Shown: positions 19,087-28,688 of the stretch, piece after piece
How the letters are laid out: each line of letters starts with the position of its first letter
Position numbering within the stretch: position 1 is the first letter of the stretch
From: Porticoccus sp033791605
Lineage (GTDB): Bacteria > Pseudomonadota > Gammaproteobacteria > Pseudomonadales > Porticoccaceae
Length of the DNA stretch: 64,000 nt
NCBI GenBank assembly: GCA_033791605.1
Contig: JASJGJ010000081.1
Span: 1-64,000 of the forward strand
Reading direction: 5' to 3'
Translations under genes and position numbers: made by a program
The notes under the pieces: model-generated
Told to the model about the DNA's origin: nothing
The model's input: the letters and a program-made list of their open reading frames with translations, nothing else
The model's database searches: none

Positions 19087-19545
19087 TTGAAACGTTTGTT
19101 TGGTGTGTTGGTTGTTTTATTGCTGTTGGCTGGTTGCGCGCCAGTGATGGTTCCTGTGGGTGATTCAACACCTGCTCCTCGAACTCCCTCTACGCCAGTT
19201 GTACCCGCTGATATACCCGAGCCTGCTGGTGATGTTATTGTTCCAAACAGTCCTCCTCAGCAAAGTTCATCACATGGCGCAGTAGCTAAATTATTAAAGG
19301 ATGCTTGGCGTTATAATCGTTCAGGAGAATATGATCGTTCTAATGTGGTGGCAGAAAGAGCCATGCGTATTAATCATACGGAACCAGAAATTTATTTGGT
19401 CATGGCGTCAAATTATTTCTCGTCAGCTCAACTGCATATGGCGGAGCAATTAGCGACACAGGGCTTGCCACTAGCAAGTAATAATTATTCAGTGAGGCGA
19501 AGTTTGCAGCAGTTGTTGTTGGATATTCGAACAAAATTGCCTTAA
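19087..19545 (+). CDS. Small lipoprotein with a TPR-like domain
   Basis: This is a 152-residue protein of unknown role. A lipoprotein signal peptide ends at Cys17 (LLAGC). A Pro/Thr-rich linker follows (about 20-60), then helical sequence resembling tetratricopeptide repeats (LLKDAWRYNRSGEYDRSNVVAERAM). It starts at a TTG with GGAGTAGG upstream, 56 bases after mrcB. A role in PBP1b regulation is an inference from position only. Similar small TPR lipoproteins follow mrcB in pseudomonads. Confidence 0.8.
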   Translation: MKRLFGVLVVLLLLAGCAPVMVPVGDSTPAPRTPSTPVVPADIPEPAGDVIVPNSPPQQSSSHGAVAKLLKDAWRYNRSGEYDRSNVVAERAMRINHTEPEIYLVMASNYFSSAQLHMAEQLATQGLPLASNNYSVRRSLQQLLLDIRTKLP

Positions 19546-19612
19546 AAATAGTGGTACACAAAATATTTATGTGACTTTTTTTAAGAGAAGTGTATTTTGG
19601 TACATGATTAAA

Positions 19613-19640
19613 TTGTCACGACTTGGGAAGATACTATAAG
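19613..19640 (+). promoter_or_regulatory. Sigma-70-like promoter for the DUF1631 gene
   Basis: TTGTCA at 19613-19618 and TATAAG at 19635-19640 are separated by 16 bases. The start codon follows only eight bases after the -10 element, which predicts a very short or absent leader. Confidence 0.45.
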
Positions 19641-19648
19641 CTGGCTAC

Positions 19649-22033
19649 ATGAGTGATAACCAATCCTTTAACAACTGGCAAGAGCTGACTAGCAAGGCGC
19701 TGGAGTCTGTTGGTGAGCTTTTCGATGAGGCAAGTCGATCGCTGTGTAAAGAGTTCCTGTTTTTTACTCACGACAAGCTCAGTGAATATTCTGAAAAACC
19801 CTCCGAGGGTAACAAGCAGGGTTTTGAATTTCTTCATGCCCAATCTCGACTCAATCATAAAAATAATGAGATCACCCGAATTTTTTTGCGTGAACTTAGA
19901 GTTTATTTTGAAGGCCTGACGTCCCACAAATTTGAAGCTAGGGATGATTTTGATTCTGGCGATGGGGCCCACCTCAGTTTAGTTAATCAAGATGAGTTTG
20001 ATGAAAATATTGCCTTAGTGGCTACTCGACAAAGGGCTGAGGGTGATTACAGCGAGCAGTTGTGGATGTTGACCCAGCGTTTGTCGTTGATCACAGGCGG
20101 TAAAAAAATTCAAGAAAATGAGCTTCCCATGGCCCCAGGGTGTTTTTGTAGCGCCATTAAGCGGGCGATGGTAGTTGCTGATATTCAGCTGTCAGCGAAG
20201 CTGGTAGTTTACAAGTTGTTTGAGAAAAAAGTGATTTCTCAGCTCGGTGATCTTTATGATCAGATGAACGAAATTCTTGTGGATATGGGCATTTTGCCTA
20301 ACCTTCGATACAAAGTTAAAAAAGCAGAGGGTGCCGATAGCATTGTGTCCCCTGTTGATGAAAACCAACCTGAAAAGCGTGAAGCAGAGGAGCGGGCGAG
20401 TGGTCGTCGTGCATCAGATCATGCTGTTGGTCGTCGGGCCGCAGATCAAATGCTAGGACTGGGCGGTTTTATGGCGCCACCATCGCCAAGTCTGCCCGCG
20501 GGAGATTACCAGCGTCAGTTGGTGGAAAATATTCATGTGTTGCAGGAACGTTTGGCCGGGCACTCAAGCGTAGCTCCAGTTGCGGGAGGTGTCGGATCGT
20601 TTGCCGATGTGCCTGCTACTGGTTCTGCAACAGGTTCTCCTGTTTCTGGTGCTGTGGCATTTCAGCCGGTGGTGTATTCCAGTGCGCAGTTGATGCAAGC
20701 GGCGGCACAAGTACAGCAATCGGATCAAGCCGTGGCAGCAGAGGGCTTGATTGCTACAGGGAATATTCAGCCGTTGGATATTGCTCAGGCGCGTGATCGA
20801 TTGGTGGCACAATTACAGGAGGTGGCTGGTTCTGATGAGCCTCCTGAACTCAGTGCAGACCATATGCGTACTATCGAATTGGTCGGGCTGTTATTCGAAT
20901 ATATTTTGAATGACCAGCAGGTGCCAGATTCTGTAAAAACGACGTTAAGCTTTCTGCACACACCTTTTCTCAAACTGGCATTTAGTGAAGTAGATTTCTT
21001 TACTCACCATGAGCACCCTGCACGTTTATTGCTGAATTCATTGGCAGATGCTGGTGCTAAGTGGGTGGGGAATGATGATTCTAGCCAGTTCAGTATGCTG
21101 GACCAAATTCGTAAAACAGTTCGTGAGGTGTTGGACGAATACGAAGTTGATACGAAGTTATTTGCCCGCTTGTTATTGGAGTTCAACAGTTTTGTTCAGA
21201 AAATTGAGCTAAGGGTACAGTTGCTAGAAAAACGTGCTACAGAAAAAGCGCGTGGCGAAGACAGGCTTCGAGAAGTTAAGCAGCGGATTAATAAAGAAAT
21301 TCACGAACGTATTGCTGAGAAAGATATACCTACTGCCATTTTATTATTCTTGCTGCAGCCTTGGTCAGATTATATGGCTTTTGTGTTGTTGCGCTATGGT
21401 GAGGAGTCGGAGTCTTGGAACAATGCATTGACTCTGGTAGATGATATGTTGTGGGGTGTAGAGCTACCTGATTCTGACAGTGAGCGGCTGCGATGGAAAA
21501 AACATTACCCTTGGATGCAGGATGTTATCCAGAAAGGGTTTGATATGATTGGTTATGACACAGGAAAAGCCGTTAAATTAAAACGTTCCATAGACCGCCT
21601 TTATAAATTGCGTGAAACCAATGTTGAGCCTGAGCATGCCGCAGAAGAAGTCCGCGATAAGCTGGTTAAGTTAGCTGAACAGAAAGCGGGCGAAAAAGTG
21701 AATGTGGACAGTATGGGCGAGAAGGAGCTCGTGATACTGGATAAGCTGAGGTTGATGGAATTTGGCACTTGGTTTGAGCATCGCGATGGTCGTCGCGAAA
21801 AAGTTGCCTGGTTCAACTCTAAAACACTGCAATTCCTTTTTGTGGATCAGTCCGGCAAACGGTCGGGAATAAAAACTGGCGAAGAGTTGGTTCATGCTCT
21901 GGTTGCCGGGGATATAAAAATGATAATCGGAAGCATCAAACCTTTGGTTGAGAGAACGATGGAATCTATCTTCTCGGATTTAAATACCAAAGCTCAAGCC
22001 CTGTCTGATGAGGGGGCTAAGAATGTCCATTAA
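19649..22033 (+). CDS. DUF1631 family protein
   Basis: This is a 794-residue soluble, mostly helical protein of unknown function matching the DUF1631 family, often mislabelled thymidine phosphorylase. A Ser/Ala/Gly-rich, low-complexity region lies around 240-370, between an N-terminal helical domain and a long C-terminal domain. No signal peptide or membrane segment is seen. A promoter-like sequence ends just upstream, and the 3' end overlaps the start of a PilZ gene by 11 bases. The two products are probably made together, which hints at a cyclic-di-GMP-linked role; this is inference. Confidence 0.85.
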   Translation: MSDNQSFNNWQELTSKALESVGELFDEASRSLCKEFLFFTHDKLSEYSEKPSEGNKQGFEFLHAQSRLNHKNNEITRIFLRELRVYFEGLTSHKFEARDDFDSGDGAHLSLVNQDEFDENIALVATRQRAEGDYSEQLWMLTQRLSLITGGKKIQENELPMAPGCFCSAIKRAMVVADIQLSAKLVVYKLFEKKVISQLGDLYDQMNEILVDMGILPNLRYKVKKAEGADSIVSPVDENQPEKREAEERASGRRASDHAVGRRAADQMLGLGGFMAPPSPSLPAGDYQRQLVENIHVLQERLAGHSSVAPVAGGVGSFADVPATGSATGSPVSGAVAFQPVVYSSAQLMQAAAQVQQSDQAVAAEGLIATGNIQPLDIAQARDRLVAQLQEVAGSDEPPELSADHMRTIELVGLLFEYILNDQQVPDSVKTTLSFLHTPFLKLAFSEVDFFTHHEHPARLLLNSLADAGAKWVGNDDSSQFSMLDQIRKTVREVLDEYEVDTKLFARLLLEFNSFVQKIELRVQLLEKRATEKARGEDRLREVKQRINKEIHERIAEKDIPTAILLFLLQPWSDYMAFVLLRYGEESESWNNALTLVDDMLWGVELPDSDSERLRWKKHYPWMQDVIQKGFDMIGYDTGKAVKLKRSIDRLYKLRETNVEPEHAAEEVRDKLVKLAEQKAGEKVNVDSMGEKELVILDKLRLMEFGTWFEHRDGRREKVAWFNSKTLQFLFVDQSGKRSGIKTGEELVHALVAGDIKMIIGSIKPLVERTMESIFSDLNTKAQALSDEGAKNVH

Positions 22034-22376
22034 AAAGCAGCAGAGGCGCCTCACCCGATATATGGTCGATGCTCAAATTGATGTATTGAATCAGATGACG
22101 GGTGAAGTGATTGGGTCCATAGTGGATATCCATACGGAAGGCCTGATGTTGGTTGGGTTGGTTGAAGTGGATTGTATTTACATGGTTAGGCTGGTTCCCC
22201 AAGATCAGGCTCAGCGTGTGGGTGATATTGAGTTGGGTATCGATTGTTTATGGTCCAGTAGTCTGGAGCAGGGTGAAAGCTGTTGGGCGGGTTGCCGAAT
22301 TATCGATGCTTCTCCAGAGGCAGTTGCTAAAATTGAGCGTTTACTTTCTGATTTCGGTCGACCTCGACCAGATTGA
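22023..22376 (+). CDS. PilZ domain protein, possible cyclic-di-GMP receptor
   Basis: PilZ domains bind cyclic di-GMP and change shape or partners. From the ATG at 22023 (GAGGGGG site upstream) this 117-residue protein is a stand-alone PilZ domain. It has an RxxxR motif at Arg8-Arg12 (RRLTR). The second motif, normally (D/N)xSxxG, is DIHTEG with threonine replacing serine, so binding is likely but not certain. It overlaps the DUF1631 gene and is convergent with the RsmC-like gene. Confidence 0.88.
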   Translation: MSIKKQQRRLTRYMVDAQIDVLNQMTGEVIGSIVDIHTEGLMLVGLVEVDCIYMVRLVPQDQAQRVGDIELGIDCLWSSSLEQGESCWAGCRIIDASPEAVAKIERLLSDFGRPRPD

Positions 22377-22404
22377 TGGGTCTATCTGTGGGCTCAATTT
22401 CAGG

Positions 22405-23475
22405 CTAGTGTTTTGTCAGCAATATTATCTTAAAACTTTTATTTTCAGCAACCTGTCGTATCTTAAATAATTTTTCTGCACAACTCTCTATGGGTACAAA
22501 TCGGTTGGCGACAAACAACGCCATTCCTTTGGATTTTAAGTGTTTGTAGCTGCTGGTGACAAACCGTTGGGTGAGCTGGCTGTCTGTGCCAAAACCTTGG
22601 TGAAAGGGTGGGTTGCAAATCACAGCATCAAATTTTTGGCTGATATTATCAGCGCAATCTCCAGCTATAACTTCTCCGTGAATATTTAGAGCCGAAAAGT
22701 TTTTTGAGCAGGCCAGTAGCGCTGCTGCATTGTTATCAGTGGCAATGATACGTGCTTTGGTATACTGGTTTGCCATCACAGAAAGAAAACCATAACCACA
22801 CCCTAGGTCGAGTATTTGGCTGGGTTCTTTATCAAAGCCATCAAAAAATTCAGTTAAAAATTCTGCCAAAAAAGCGCTTCCTTGATCCACTTTGTTCCAG
22901 CCAAAAAGCCCTGGTTTACTAAACAGTAATTGGTCAGGAATGGGGAGACAGAGTCTAAGGTGTTGGTAGTTTTTGTCGTCCAAAAGTTGTTCAGGTAATG
23001 GTTGTTGTTTGGAGTTGACGCGATGGATAACTGAAATATAGCTATTACCCTGTTTTTTTATGGTCTTTAAACTACCGAAATAGTGAGCGGCTTTGTCGGC
23101 ATAGGTTTTAATACCATCATTTTTTTCTCCCGTTAGTACGAGTGCACCATTGTGCGTAAGTAGTTGTGGGGCACCATTAATAATGTGGTGTGTCACCGGT
23201 TTTTCTTTGGATACGCGATACAGCACCTGCTCAAAATGATGGTTTTCAAAAGCTGAAAAATCAAAATCGTTGAAATAGCTATTGAGATTTAAAGCCTGAG
23301 CTTGTTCGTGAATATCATAGCGATTAGTGATAAGTGTTATTTTGTCTGTGGGTAAAAGCTGAAGAGGGGCATTTGTGAAGTTTTCATCGGCGATGATCAG
23401 CTGAGCCCCGCTCACTTGCTGAGCCTGCTGAATTAATAGCTGAAAGCTGGGATCATAAAAATTTTTATCAGCCAC
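22405..23475 (-). CDS. RsmC/RlmG-like rRNA guanine N2-methyltransferase
   Basis: This is a SAM-dependent methyltransferase of the family that makes m2G in 16S (RsmC) or 23S (RlmG) rRNA. The 356-residue protein has a degenerate N-terminal methyltransferase-like half and a catalytic C-terminal half. The latter has the SAM motif LDLGCGYGFLSV and the N2-guanine motif NPPFHQG. The start is a GTG at 23475, five bases after the rsuA stop, so the two rRNA modification genes form an operon. The choice between RsmC and RlmG is open; RsmC is slightly preferred. Confidence 0.8.
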   Translation of the reverse strand: MADKNFYDPSFQLLIQQAQQVSGAQLIIADENFTNAPLQLLPTDKITLITNRYDIHEQAQALNLNSYFNDFDFSAFENHHFEQVLYRVSKEKPVTHHIINGAPQLLTHNGALVLTGEKNDGIKTYADKAAHYFGSLKTIKKQGNSYISVIHRVNSKQQPLPEQLLDDKNYQHLRLCLPIPDQLLFSKPGLFGWNKVDQGSAFLAEFLTEFFDGFDKEPSQILDLGCGYGFLSVMANQYTKARIIATDNNAAALLACSKNFSALNIHGEVIAGDCADNISQKFDAVICNPPFHQGFGTDSQLTQRFVTSSYKHLKSKGMALFVANRFVPIESCAEKLFKIRQVAENKSFKIILLTKH

Positions 23476-23479
23476 GTTG

Positions 23480-24169
23480 TTATATGCTCTTAATTTCTTG
23501 TTGTGTCAGGGGGCGGTAACAGCCAAATTCTAAGGCGGGATCCAGAGTGATCCCCCCAATTTTAAGGCGATGCAGCTGGGTTACATGGTTGCCTAATGCG
23601 GTGAACATTCTTTTTACCTGATGATACTTTCCTTCGCTGATGGTGAGTAAGGCATGATGATCATCCAGTATTTTTAGGTCGGCAGGTAGGCATCGACGTT
23701 TTTCTCCATCAAGCCAAATACCGTCATAAAACTTTTTGATTAGATCGGATGTCAGTGGTTCGGATACTTTGATGTCATAGGTTTTACGGCAATTGCTGCG
23801 TGGAGAGGTAATGCTATGGTTCCATTGCCCGTTGTCGGTAATGAGCACTAACCCCGTTGTATCAAGGTCCAGCCGGCCGGCAATTTGTAATTGCTCTGGT
23901 CGTGGCTCGTGGATTAAGTCGATAGCGGTAGTATGTTCGCTATCCTTAGTGGCGGAGACTACATTTTCGGGTTTGTTTAGCATGAAATAACGAGGGCCAG
24001 GTAGGGCAATAGGGGCATCATCAAGACAAACTTTTGCTGTTTCCAGAATGAGTGTTGCCGGATTTGTGGTGACCTCACCGTTCACCTTCACACGTTTTTC
24101 TTTAACAAGCTTCTTCACCTGGGTACGTGAGTAGTCAGAGGCATTGCTAATCAACTTGTCCAGCCGCAA
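23480..24169 (-). CDS. rsuA: 16S rRNA pseudouridine-516 synthase
   Basis: RsuA converts U516 of 16S rRNA to pseudouridine. I prefer the TTG at 24169 (229 residues, starting MRLDKLISN) because a GAGGAT site lies seven bases upstream and E. coli RsuA starts in the same way with 231 residues. An ATG at 24184 and a TTG at 24190 are in frame but lack a properly spaced site. An N-terminal S4 RNA-binding domain is followed by the synthase domain with catalytic Asp101 in AGRLDLDTTGLVL. Confidence 0.9.
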   Translation of the reverse strand: MRLDKLISNASDYSRTQVKKLVKEKRVKVNGEVTTNPATLILETAKVCLDDAPIALPGPRYFMLNKPENVVSATKDSEHTTAIDLIHEPRPEQLQIAGRLDLDTTGLVLITDNGQWNHSITSPRSNCRKTYDIKVSEPLTSDLIKKFYDGIWLDGEKRRCLPADLKILDDHHALLTISEGKYHQVKRMFTALGNHVTQLHRLKIGGITLDPALEFGCYRPLTQQEIKSI

Positions 24170-24296
24170 GGTATGTATCCTCATCCTCAATTATGTCGAA
24201 GCAATCAGTTTGCGGGATGTGTTGTGGCTAATCAATATTAAGCCAGTTAGGTTCATGAAATACTCTGGCCCAGTGTTGTGCTTGCTGGGTGCGGAA

Positions 24297-24953
24297 TTAT
24301 TCCCGTAAGCTGATAATTTTCCAGCCACGTTGGTGTGCTTCTTCTCGCAGTAGGGGGCAGGGATCTACAGCCACGGGGTGATCAACAATCTCTAGTAGGG
24401 GTAAATCATTAATAGAGTCGCTGTAGAAGCTGCTGCCGGAAAGATTGCTTTCAGAGGACTTTAGCCAGTCATTGAGACGTGTGACTTTTCCTTCTTTGAA
24501 GCTGGGTATTCCCGATACATGTCCAGTAAATTGATCGTCTTGCTGTTCAAGCTCTGTGGCAATGAGGTGTTCCACACCCAATTTTTGGCAGATAGGCTCT
24601 ACTACAAACCGATTAGTCGAGGTGATGACCATCAGTACATCTCCGTTGTCTCGGTGTTGCTGTAACAGAGATTCGGCTTTTGGGAGCCACAGGGGTTCGA
24701 TGACTTCCGCCATAAATTGTTTGTGTAAGTCATTAAGTTCGGAATGCGACAGCTGTCCTAATGGCGCTAAGGAAAAAGATAGGTAGGCTGCCATATCAAG
24801 CTGGCCGTTTTGGTAATCACTATAAAATTGATCATTCATACGCTTGTAATACGCAGCATCTACAATTTTTTTGGTGGTTAAAAACTCCCCCCAGCCATGG
24901 TCGCTATCACCGGCGATGAGTGTGTTGTCTAGGTCAAATAAGGCTAGGGGCAT
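24297..24953 (-). CDS. HAD-IB family phosphatase
   Basis: This is a phosphoserine-phosphatase-like hydrolase of the HAD superfamily; the substrate is unknown. The 218-residue protein has motif I FDLDNTLIAGDSD (nucleophile Asp7, acid Asp9), a helical cap, motif II with VITSTNR, and motif III/IV SDSINDLPLLE. The family includes SerB-like and CicA-like enzymes. It is divergent from rppH, and similar genes sit next to rppH-ptsP in Pseudomonas relatives. Confidence 0.85.
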   Translation of the reverse strand: MPLALFDLDNTLIAGDSDHGWGEFLTTKKIVDAAYYKRMNDQFYSDYQNGQLDMAAYLSFSLAPLGQLSHSELNDLHKQFMAEVIEPLWLPKAESLLQQHRDNGDVLMVITSTNRFVVEPICQKLGVEHLIATELEQQDDQFTGHVSGIPSFKEGKVTRLNDWLKSSESNLSGSSFYSDSINDLPLLEIVDHPVAVDPCPLLREEAHQRGWKIISLRE

Positions 24954-25088
24954 GGGGCTCTCGTAAACTTGTCTATCAGTGAAGGCGGCATAGCTTAACG
25001 AGAGATAGGGCTGTTCTCAACACTATAATTCATGTAAGTTGTTCTATTCGTGTAAACAATGGCACCCCATAAATTAAGAGTATTAACA

Positions 25089-25607
25089 GTGGTCGATAGA
25101 GAAGGGTTTCGCCCAAACGTGGGCATTGTAATCTCCGATGGTGCGGGTAGATTGCTTTGGAGTAAGCGTATTGGGCAAGATGCTTGGCAGTTCCCTCAGG
25201 GGGGTATCGATCCAGGTGAAAAGCTCGAATCTGCGCTCTACCGTGAACTCTATGAAGAAGTTGGGCTTGAATCCAGTGATGTGGAGGTTCTTGCCTGTAC
25301 TCGTGGCTGGTTGCGTTATCACTTACCTAAGAATATGCAACGGAGGCATTCAAAGCCACTGTGTGTCGGTCAAAAACAAAAGTGGTTTATGTTGAAGCTG
25401 TTGAGTGACGAGAGTCGCATTTGCTTAAATCGTTGTCCAAAACCAGAATTTGATAAGTGGGCATGGGTTAATTATTGGTACCCTGTTAACCAGGTTATTG
25501 AATTCAAAAGAGACGTATATCGTCGGGCGTTGAAAGAGTTGTCACCCCTGCAATGTGAGATGGAGCGCAAGCTGCAGCCTCTTGAGGAACATAAGGGTAA
25601 TCGCTAG
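25089..25607 (+). CDS. rppH: RNA pyrophosphohydrolase
   Basis: RppH removes pyrophosphate from the 5' end of mRNA, which starts RNase E decay. From the GTG at 25089 (AAGAG site eight bases upstream) the product is 172 residues and begins like the family (VDREGFRPNVGIVI). An ATG at 25059 would add ten residues and has no clear ribosome site. The Nudix box runs from GGIDPGEKLESALYRELYEE into VGL. The stop is directly followed by the ptsP start, a conserved pairing. Confidence 0.94.
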   Translation: MVDREGFRPNVGIVISDGAGRLLWSKRIGQDAWQFPQGGIDPGEKLESALYRELYEEVGLESSDVEVLACTRGWLRYHLPKNMQRRHSKPLCVGQKQKWFMLKLLSDESRICLNRCPKPEFDKWAWVNYWYPVNQVIEFKRDVYRRALKELSPLQCEMERKLQPLEEHKGNR

Positions 25608-27887
25608 ATGCTGGAATCACTACGAACAATTGTCCAGGAGGTCAATGCTGCCAAGGACTTTAATGAAGTTCTCAGTCTGATTGTTCATCTTGTCAAAGAA
25701 ACGATGGATACAGGAATGTGTTCCGTCTATCTCTATAGCCCTAAAGATGACAGCTATGTTCTTATGGCAACTGATGGCTTAAATCCTGATGCTGTGGGCA
25801 AGGTTCATTTATCTAGCAAAGAAGGTCTTGTGGGTTTGGTGGCTTCTCGTGCAGAACCTATCAATCTTGAAGTGGCTGAAGCACACCCCAATTTTTCTTT
25901 TGTTCCTGAATCAGGCGAACAACAATTTCGATCATTTTTAGGCGCACCCATTATTCATCAACGTAAGGTGCTGGGTGTTCTTGTTGTACAGGAGCAAGAA
26001 CAGCGTCGTTTTGATGAAAGTGAAGAGTCCTTTCTTGTCACTGTGTCGGCCCAGCTAGCAGGTGTACTTGCCCACGCTGATGCGACAGGCGAGTTGAACC
26101 GGTTGATTTACCCCAAAGATGCGCCGATCTATGAGCGTATTTACCTTGGTGTGGCAAGTGCGCCAGGTGTTGCAATTGGTCCAGTTGTGGTGGTATCTCC
26201 GCCGGCGGATTTAAAAGCTGTTCCGATGCGTACAGCAAAAAATGTCGAAGAAGAGCTTCAGCTGTTTCGGCAGGCGATGGAGAAAACCAAACAAGACTTT
26301 CGTGCGCTGGATGACAGCATGGTGGGCAAGCTCAGCGATGAAGAGCGGGCACTCTTCGATGTCTATGTTCGAATGCTGGACGATCATGCACTGGGTGGTG
26401 AAGTGACCAGCCTGATTGAGGAAGGTATCTGTGCCCAAAGTGCGTGGGCTCAAGTTGTTTTACGCCATATTCGTATGTTTCGAAGTATGAAGGATTCTTA
26501 CTTGCGTGAGAGGGCGTCTGATGTGGAAGATCTGGGCCATCGCGTTCTAGGTTACCTTCAGCAATCAGACGCCAAGCGGACATCCTTTCCCGATAATATG
26601 GTAATGGTGGGAGAGGAGCTGTCTGCGGCATCTTTTGCTGATGTACCCTTGGAGAAAGTTGCTGCAATAGTCTCTGTTAAGGGTTCTCGTAACTCCCATA
26701 TGGCCATTCTTGGGCGTGCCATTGGTATCCCCACGGTGATGGGTGCGGTCGATTTGCCCTGGAATGGTTTGGACGGACAGGAGGTCGTTGTCGATGGCCA
26801 TAATGGGCAAATTATTGTTTGTCCTGGCGATGAGCTGCGCGAAGCTTATACGGATCAAATTTATGAAGAGAAGTTGCTGGCAGTTGACCTTGAAAAGTTA
26901 ACGGATGAGCCTTGTGTTACTTCTGATGACCATAAAATATCTTTATGGGTTAATACCGGGTTGCGAATTGATGCCATGCTGTCCCTCGATCGGGGCGCTG
27001 AAGGTGTGGGGCTGTATCGAACTGAAATTCCTTTCCTGATGTTAGACCGTTTTCCTTCTGAGGAAGAGCAGCGTAAGGCTTATCGGGAACAGCTGGAAAT
27101 GTTTGCGCCGCGTACGGTGACCATGCGAACGCTGGATATCGGTGGCGATAAGGATTTACCTTATTTTCCCATTGAGGAAGAAAACCCATTTCTTGGTTGG
27201 CGTGGTATTCGAATTTGTCTCGATCACCCAGAGATCTTTTTAGTACAACTTAGGGCAATGATGAAGGCCAGTGTGGGATTAAATAATCTTAGCATTCTGT
27301 TACCCATGATTTCTAATATCCCGGAGTTGGAGAGTGCGCTGGCTTTAATTTATCAGGTATACGATGAGCTCACTGAGGAAGAGGGTTACGAGATAGAAAT
27401 GCCCAATGTCGGTGCTATGATAGAGGTGCCTGCGGCAGTGTATCAAATCCGCGAAATTGCCCGAAGAGTAGATTTCCTTTCTGTGGGTACTAATGACCTG
27501 ACCCAATACCTTTTGGCGGTTGATCGTAATAACCCCAGGGTTGCAAATTTGTATCATTCTTGTCACCCCAGTGTGCTGCGTGCACTGTGGTCCATTGTCG
27601 AGGGTGCTAAAGGTGAAGATACGCCTCTCAGTGTGTGTGGAGAGATGGCAGGGGATCCTGTCGGCGCGGTATTATTAATTGCGCTGGGTTTCCGAGTGTT
27701 ATCAATGAGTGCTACCAATCTGTTGAAAGTGAAAGCTATTCTTCGGCAAGTTAGCATGAAGGAAGCAGAGCAGTTACTTGAAGAAGTGATGGTGATGCCT
27801 GATGCACAGGCTGTCTTGACGCATATGGAAAAAGCATTGAAAAAACCGGGAGTTTCGGGGCTTTTCAGCCGCAGGGATTTACATTAA
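25608..27887 (+). CDS. ptsP: PEP-protein phosphotransferase, nitrogen PTS enzyme I
   Basis: EI-Ntr transfers phosphate from PEP to NPr and on to PtsN, a regulatory chain for nitrogen, potassium and cell-envelope functions. The 759-residue protein has an N-terminal GAF domain (about 1-165). The enzyme I domains follow, with phospho-accepting His364 in GSRNSHMAILGRA, and a PEP-binding TIM barrel with the TMRTLDIGGDKDLPYF and SVGTNDLTQYLLAVDR motifs. It starts immediately after rppH. Complete and typical. Confidence 0.97.
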   Translation: MLESLRTIVQEVNAAKDFNEVLSLIVHLVKETMDTGMCSVYLYSPKDDSYVLMATDGLNPDAVGKVHLSSKEGLVGLVASRAEPINLEVAEAHPNFSFVPESGEQQFRSFLGAPIIHQRKVLGVLVVQEQEQRRFDESEESFLVTVSAQLAGVLAHADATGELNRLIYPKDAPIYERIYLGVASAPGVAIGPVVVVSPPADLKAVPMRTAKNVEEELQLFRQAMEKTKQDFRALDDSMVGKLSDEERALFDVYVRMLDDHALGGEVTSLIEEGICAQSAWAQVVLRHIRMFRSMKDSYLRERASDVEDLGHRVLGYLQQSDAKRTSFPDNMVMVGEELSAASFADVPLEKVAAIVSVKGSRNSHMAILGRAIGIPTVMGAVDLPWNGLDGQEVVVDGHNGQIIVCPGDELREAYTDQIYEEKLLAVDLEKLTDEPCVTSDDHKISLWVNTGLRIDAMLSLDRGAEGVGLYRTEIPFLMLDRFPSEEEQRKAYREQLEMFAPRTVTMRTLDIGGDKDLPYFPIEEENPFLGWRGIRICLDHPEIFLVQLRAMMKASVGLNNLSILLPMISNIPELESALALIYQVYDELTEEEGYEIEMPNVGAMIEVPAAVYQIREIARRVDFLSVGTNDLTQYLLAVDRNNPRVANLYHSCHPSVLRALWSIVEGAKGEDTPLSVCGEMAGDPVGAVLLIALGFRVLSMSATNLLKVKAILRQVSMKEAEQLLEEVMVMPDAQAVLTHMEKALKKPGVSGLFSRRDLH

Positions 27888-27903
27888 GCCTTGTTGCTAC
27901 AAC

Positions 27904-28656
27904 CTAGATAGAAAAGCTTTTTTGGCCCACTACAGAACCGTTATCCTGATAGCTTTGCTCCACCAACATAGTCTTCCCTTTGTTATCCTTTAAGACCACA
28001 GTTGAACAGCGTGTTCCGTAGTCTGGTGAGACAATAAAGGGTGGTGAGAGCATTCTTTCTAGTTCGAGGCCAACGCCAGTGTTGGGTAAATACTCATCGG
28101 GAAAGGGCTGGCGGCGTTGCAGGCAATGCAGGATCTCGTCAATATTGATGATGTTTGTTTTAAGTAGAGGCGCTAATTTTTCTTTTACATACATAGCTTT
28201 TGGCCATGGGCTGTCCAGTAGATGGTTGCTCAGAGAATAAAGGCCGGGAGCCAGCGATTTTATGCCTGGATGTCGATTGGAGCAGTAGGTGAGCTGGTTG
28301 GTTTCGCCTAGAAGTAAATTGAAGCCGTTGTATTGGTCGCCAGTATCGAGACTTTGTTGGGCATACCGGTGAGCACTCATGTCACTATTAAGAAAGCCCG
28401 TGGTTAAGTCACCGCGGGAGAGATGAGCCTTTTCCTGAAGGCCCTCACGATAATTGGTGACAGCGGCAAACTTTCCTTCCGGTGTAATCCCTAACCAAGT
28501 GCCGCCTGCCAAGAGGTCACGGCCTGCTAGTATCCTGCTTGGCGGAGTCCAGATGTGCGCTGTTTCAGTTGGCCTCCGGTAATATTCATCACGGTTAGCG
28601 GCCACAATAAGCGGATATTCGGGATGGCATTGCCAGGCAAACACAATTAAACACAT
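27904..28656 (-). CDS. NRDE/TANGO2 family protein
   Basis: This is a 250-residue member of the NRDE family, related to eukaryotic TANGO2. These have an Ntn-hydrolase-like fold, but the bacterial role is not well established. The N-terminus MCLIVFAW places a cysteine at position 2 that could become the nucleophile after methionine removal. The family signature AANRDEYYRRPT follows, with an LAGGTWLGI motif. It is convergent with ptsP and divergent from lgt. Confidence 0.85.
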   Translation of the reverse strand: MCLIVFAWQCHPEYPLIVAANRDEYYRRPTETAHIWTPPSRILAGRDLLAGGTWLGITPEGKFAAVTNYREGLQEKAHLSRGDLTTGFLNSDMSAHRYAQQSLDTGDQYNGFNLLLGETNQLTYCSNRHPGIKSLAPGLYSLSNHLLDSPWPKAMYVKEKLAPLLKTNIINIDEILHCLQRRQPFPDEYLPNTGVGLELERMLSPPFIVSPDYGTRCSTVVLKDNKGKTMLVEQSYQDNGSVVGQKSFSI

Positions 28657-28688
28657 GGCTGTATTTTACCGGAGAATGGGAACAGGAT

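Noticed and set aside
19546..19590. Weak hairpin followed by seven T residues after the lipoprotein gene
   Set aside because: The stem is only four to six pairs with a bulge; a terminator is possible but unsupported.
25024..25029. TATAAT before rppH as a promoter
   Set aside because: No acceptable -35 element lies at the right distance.
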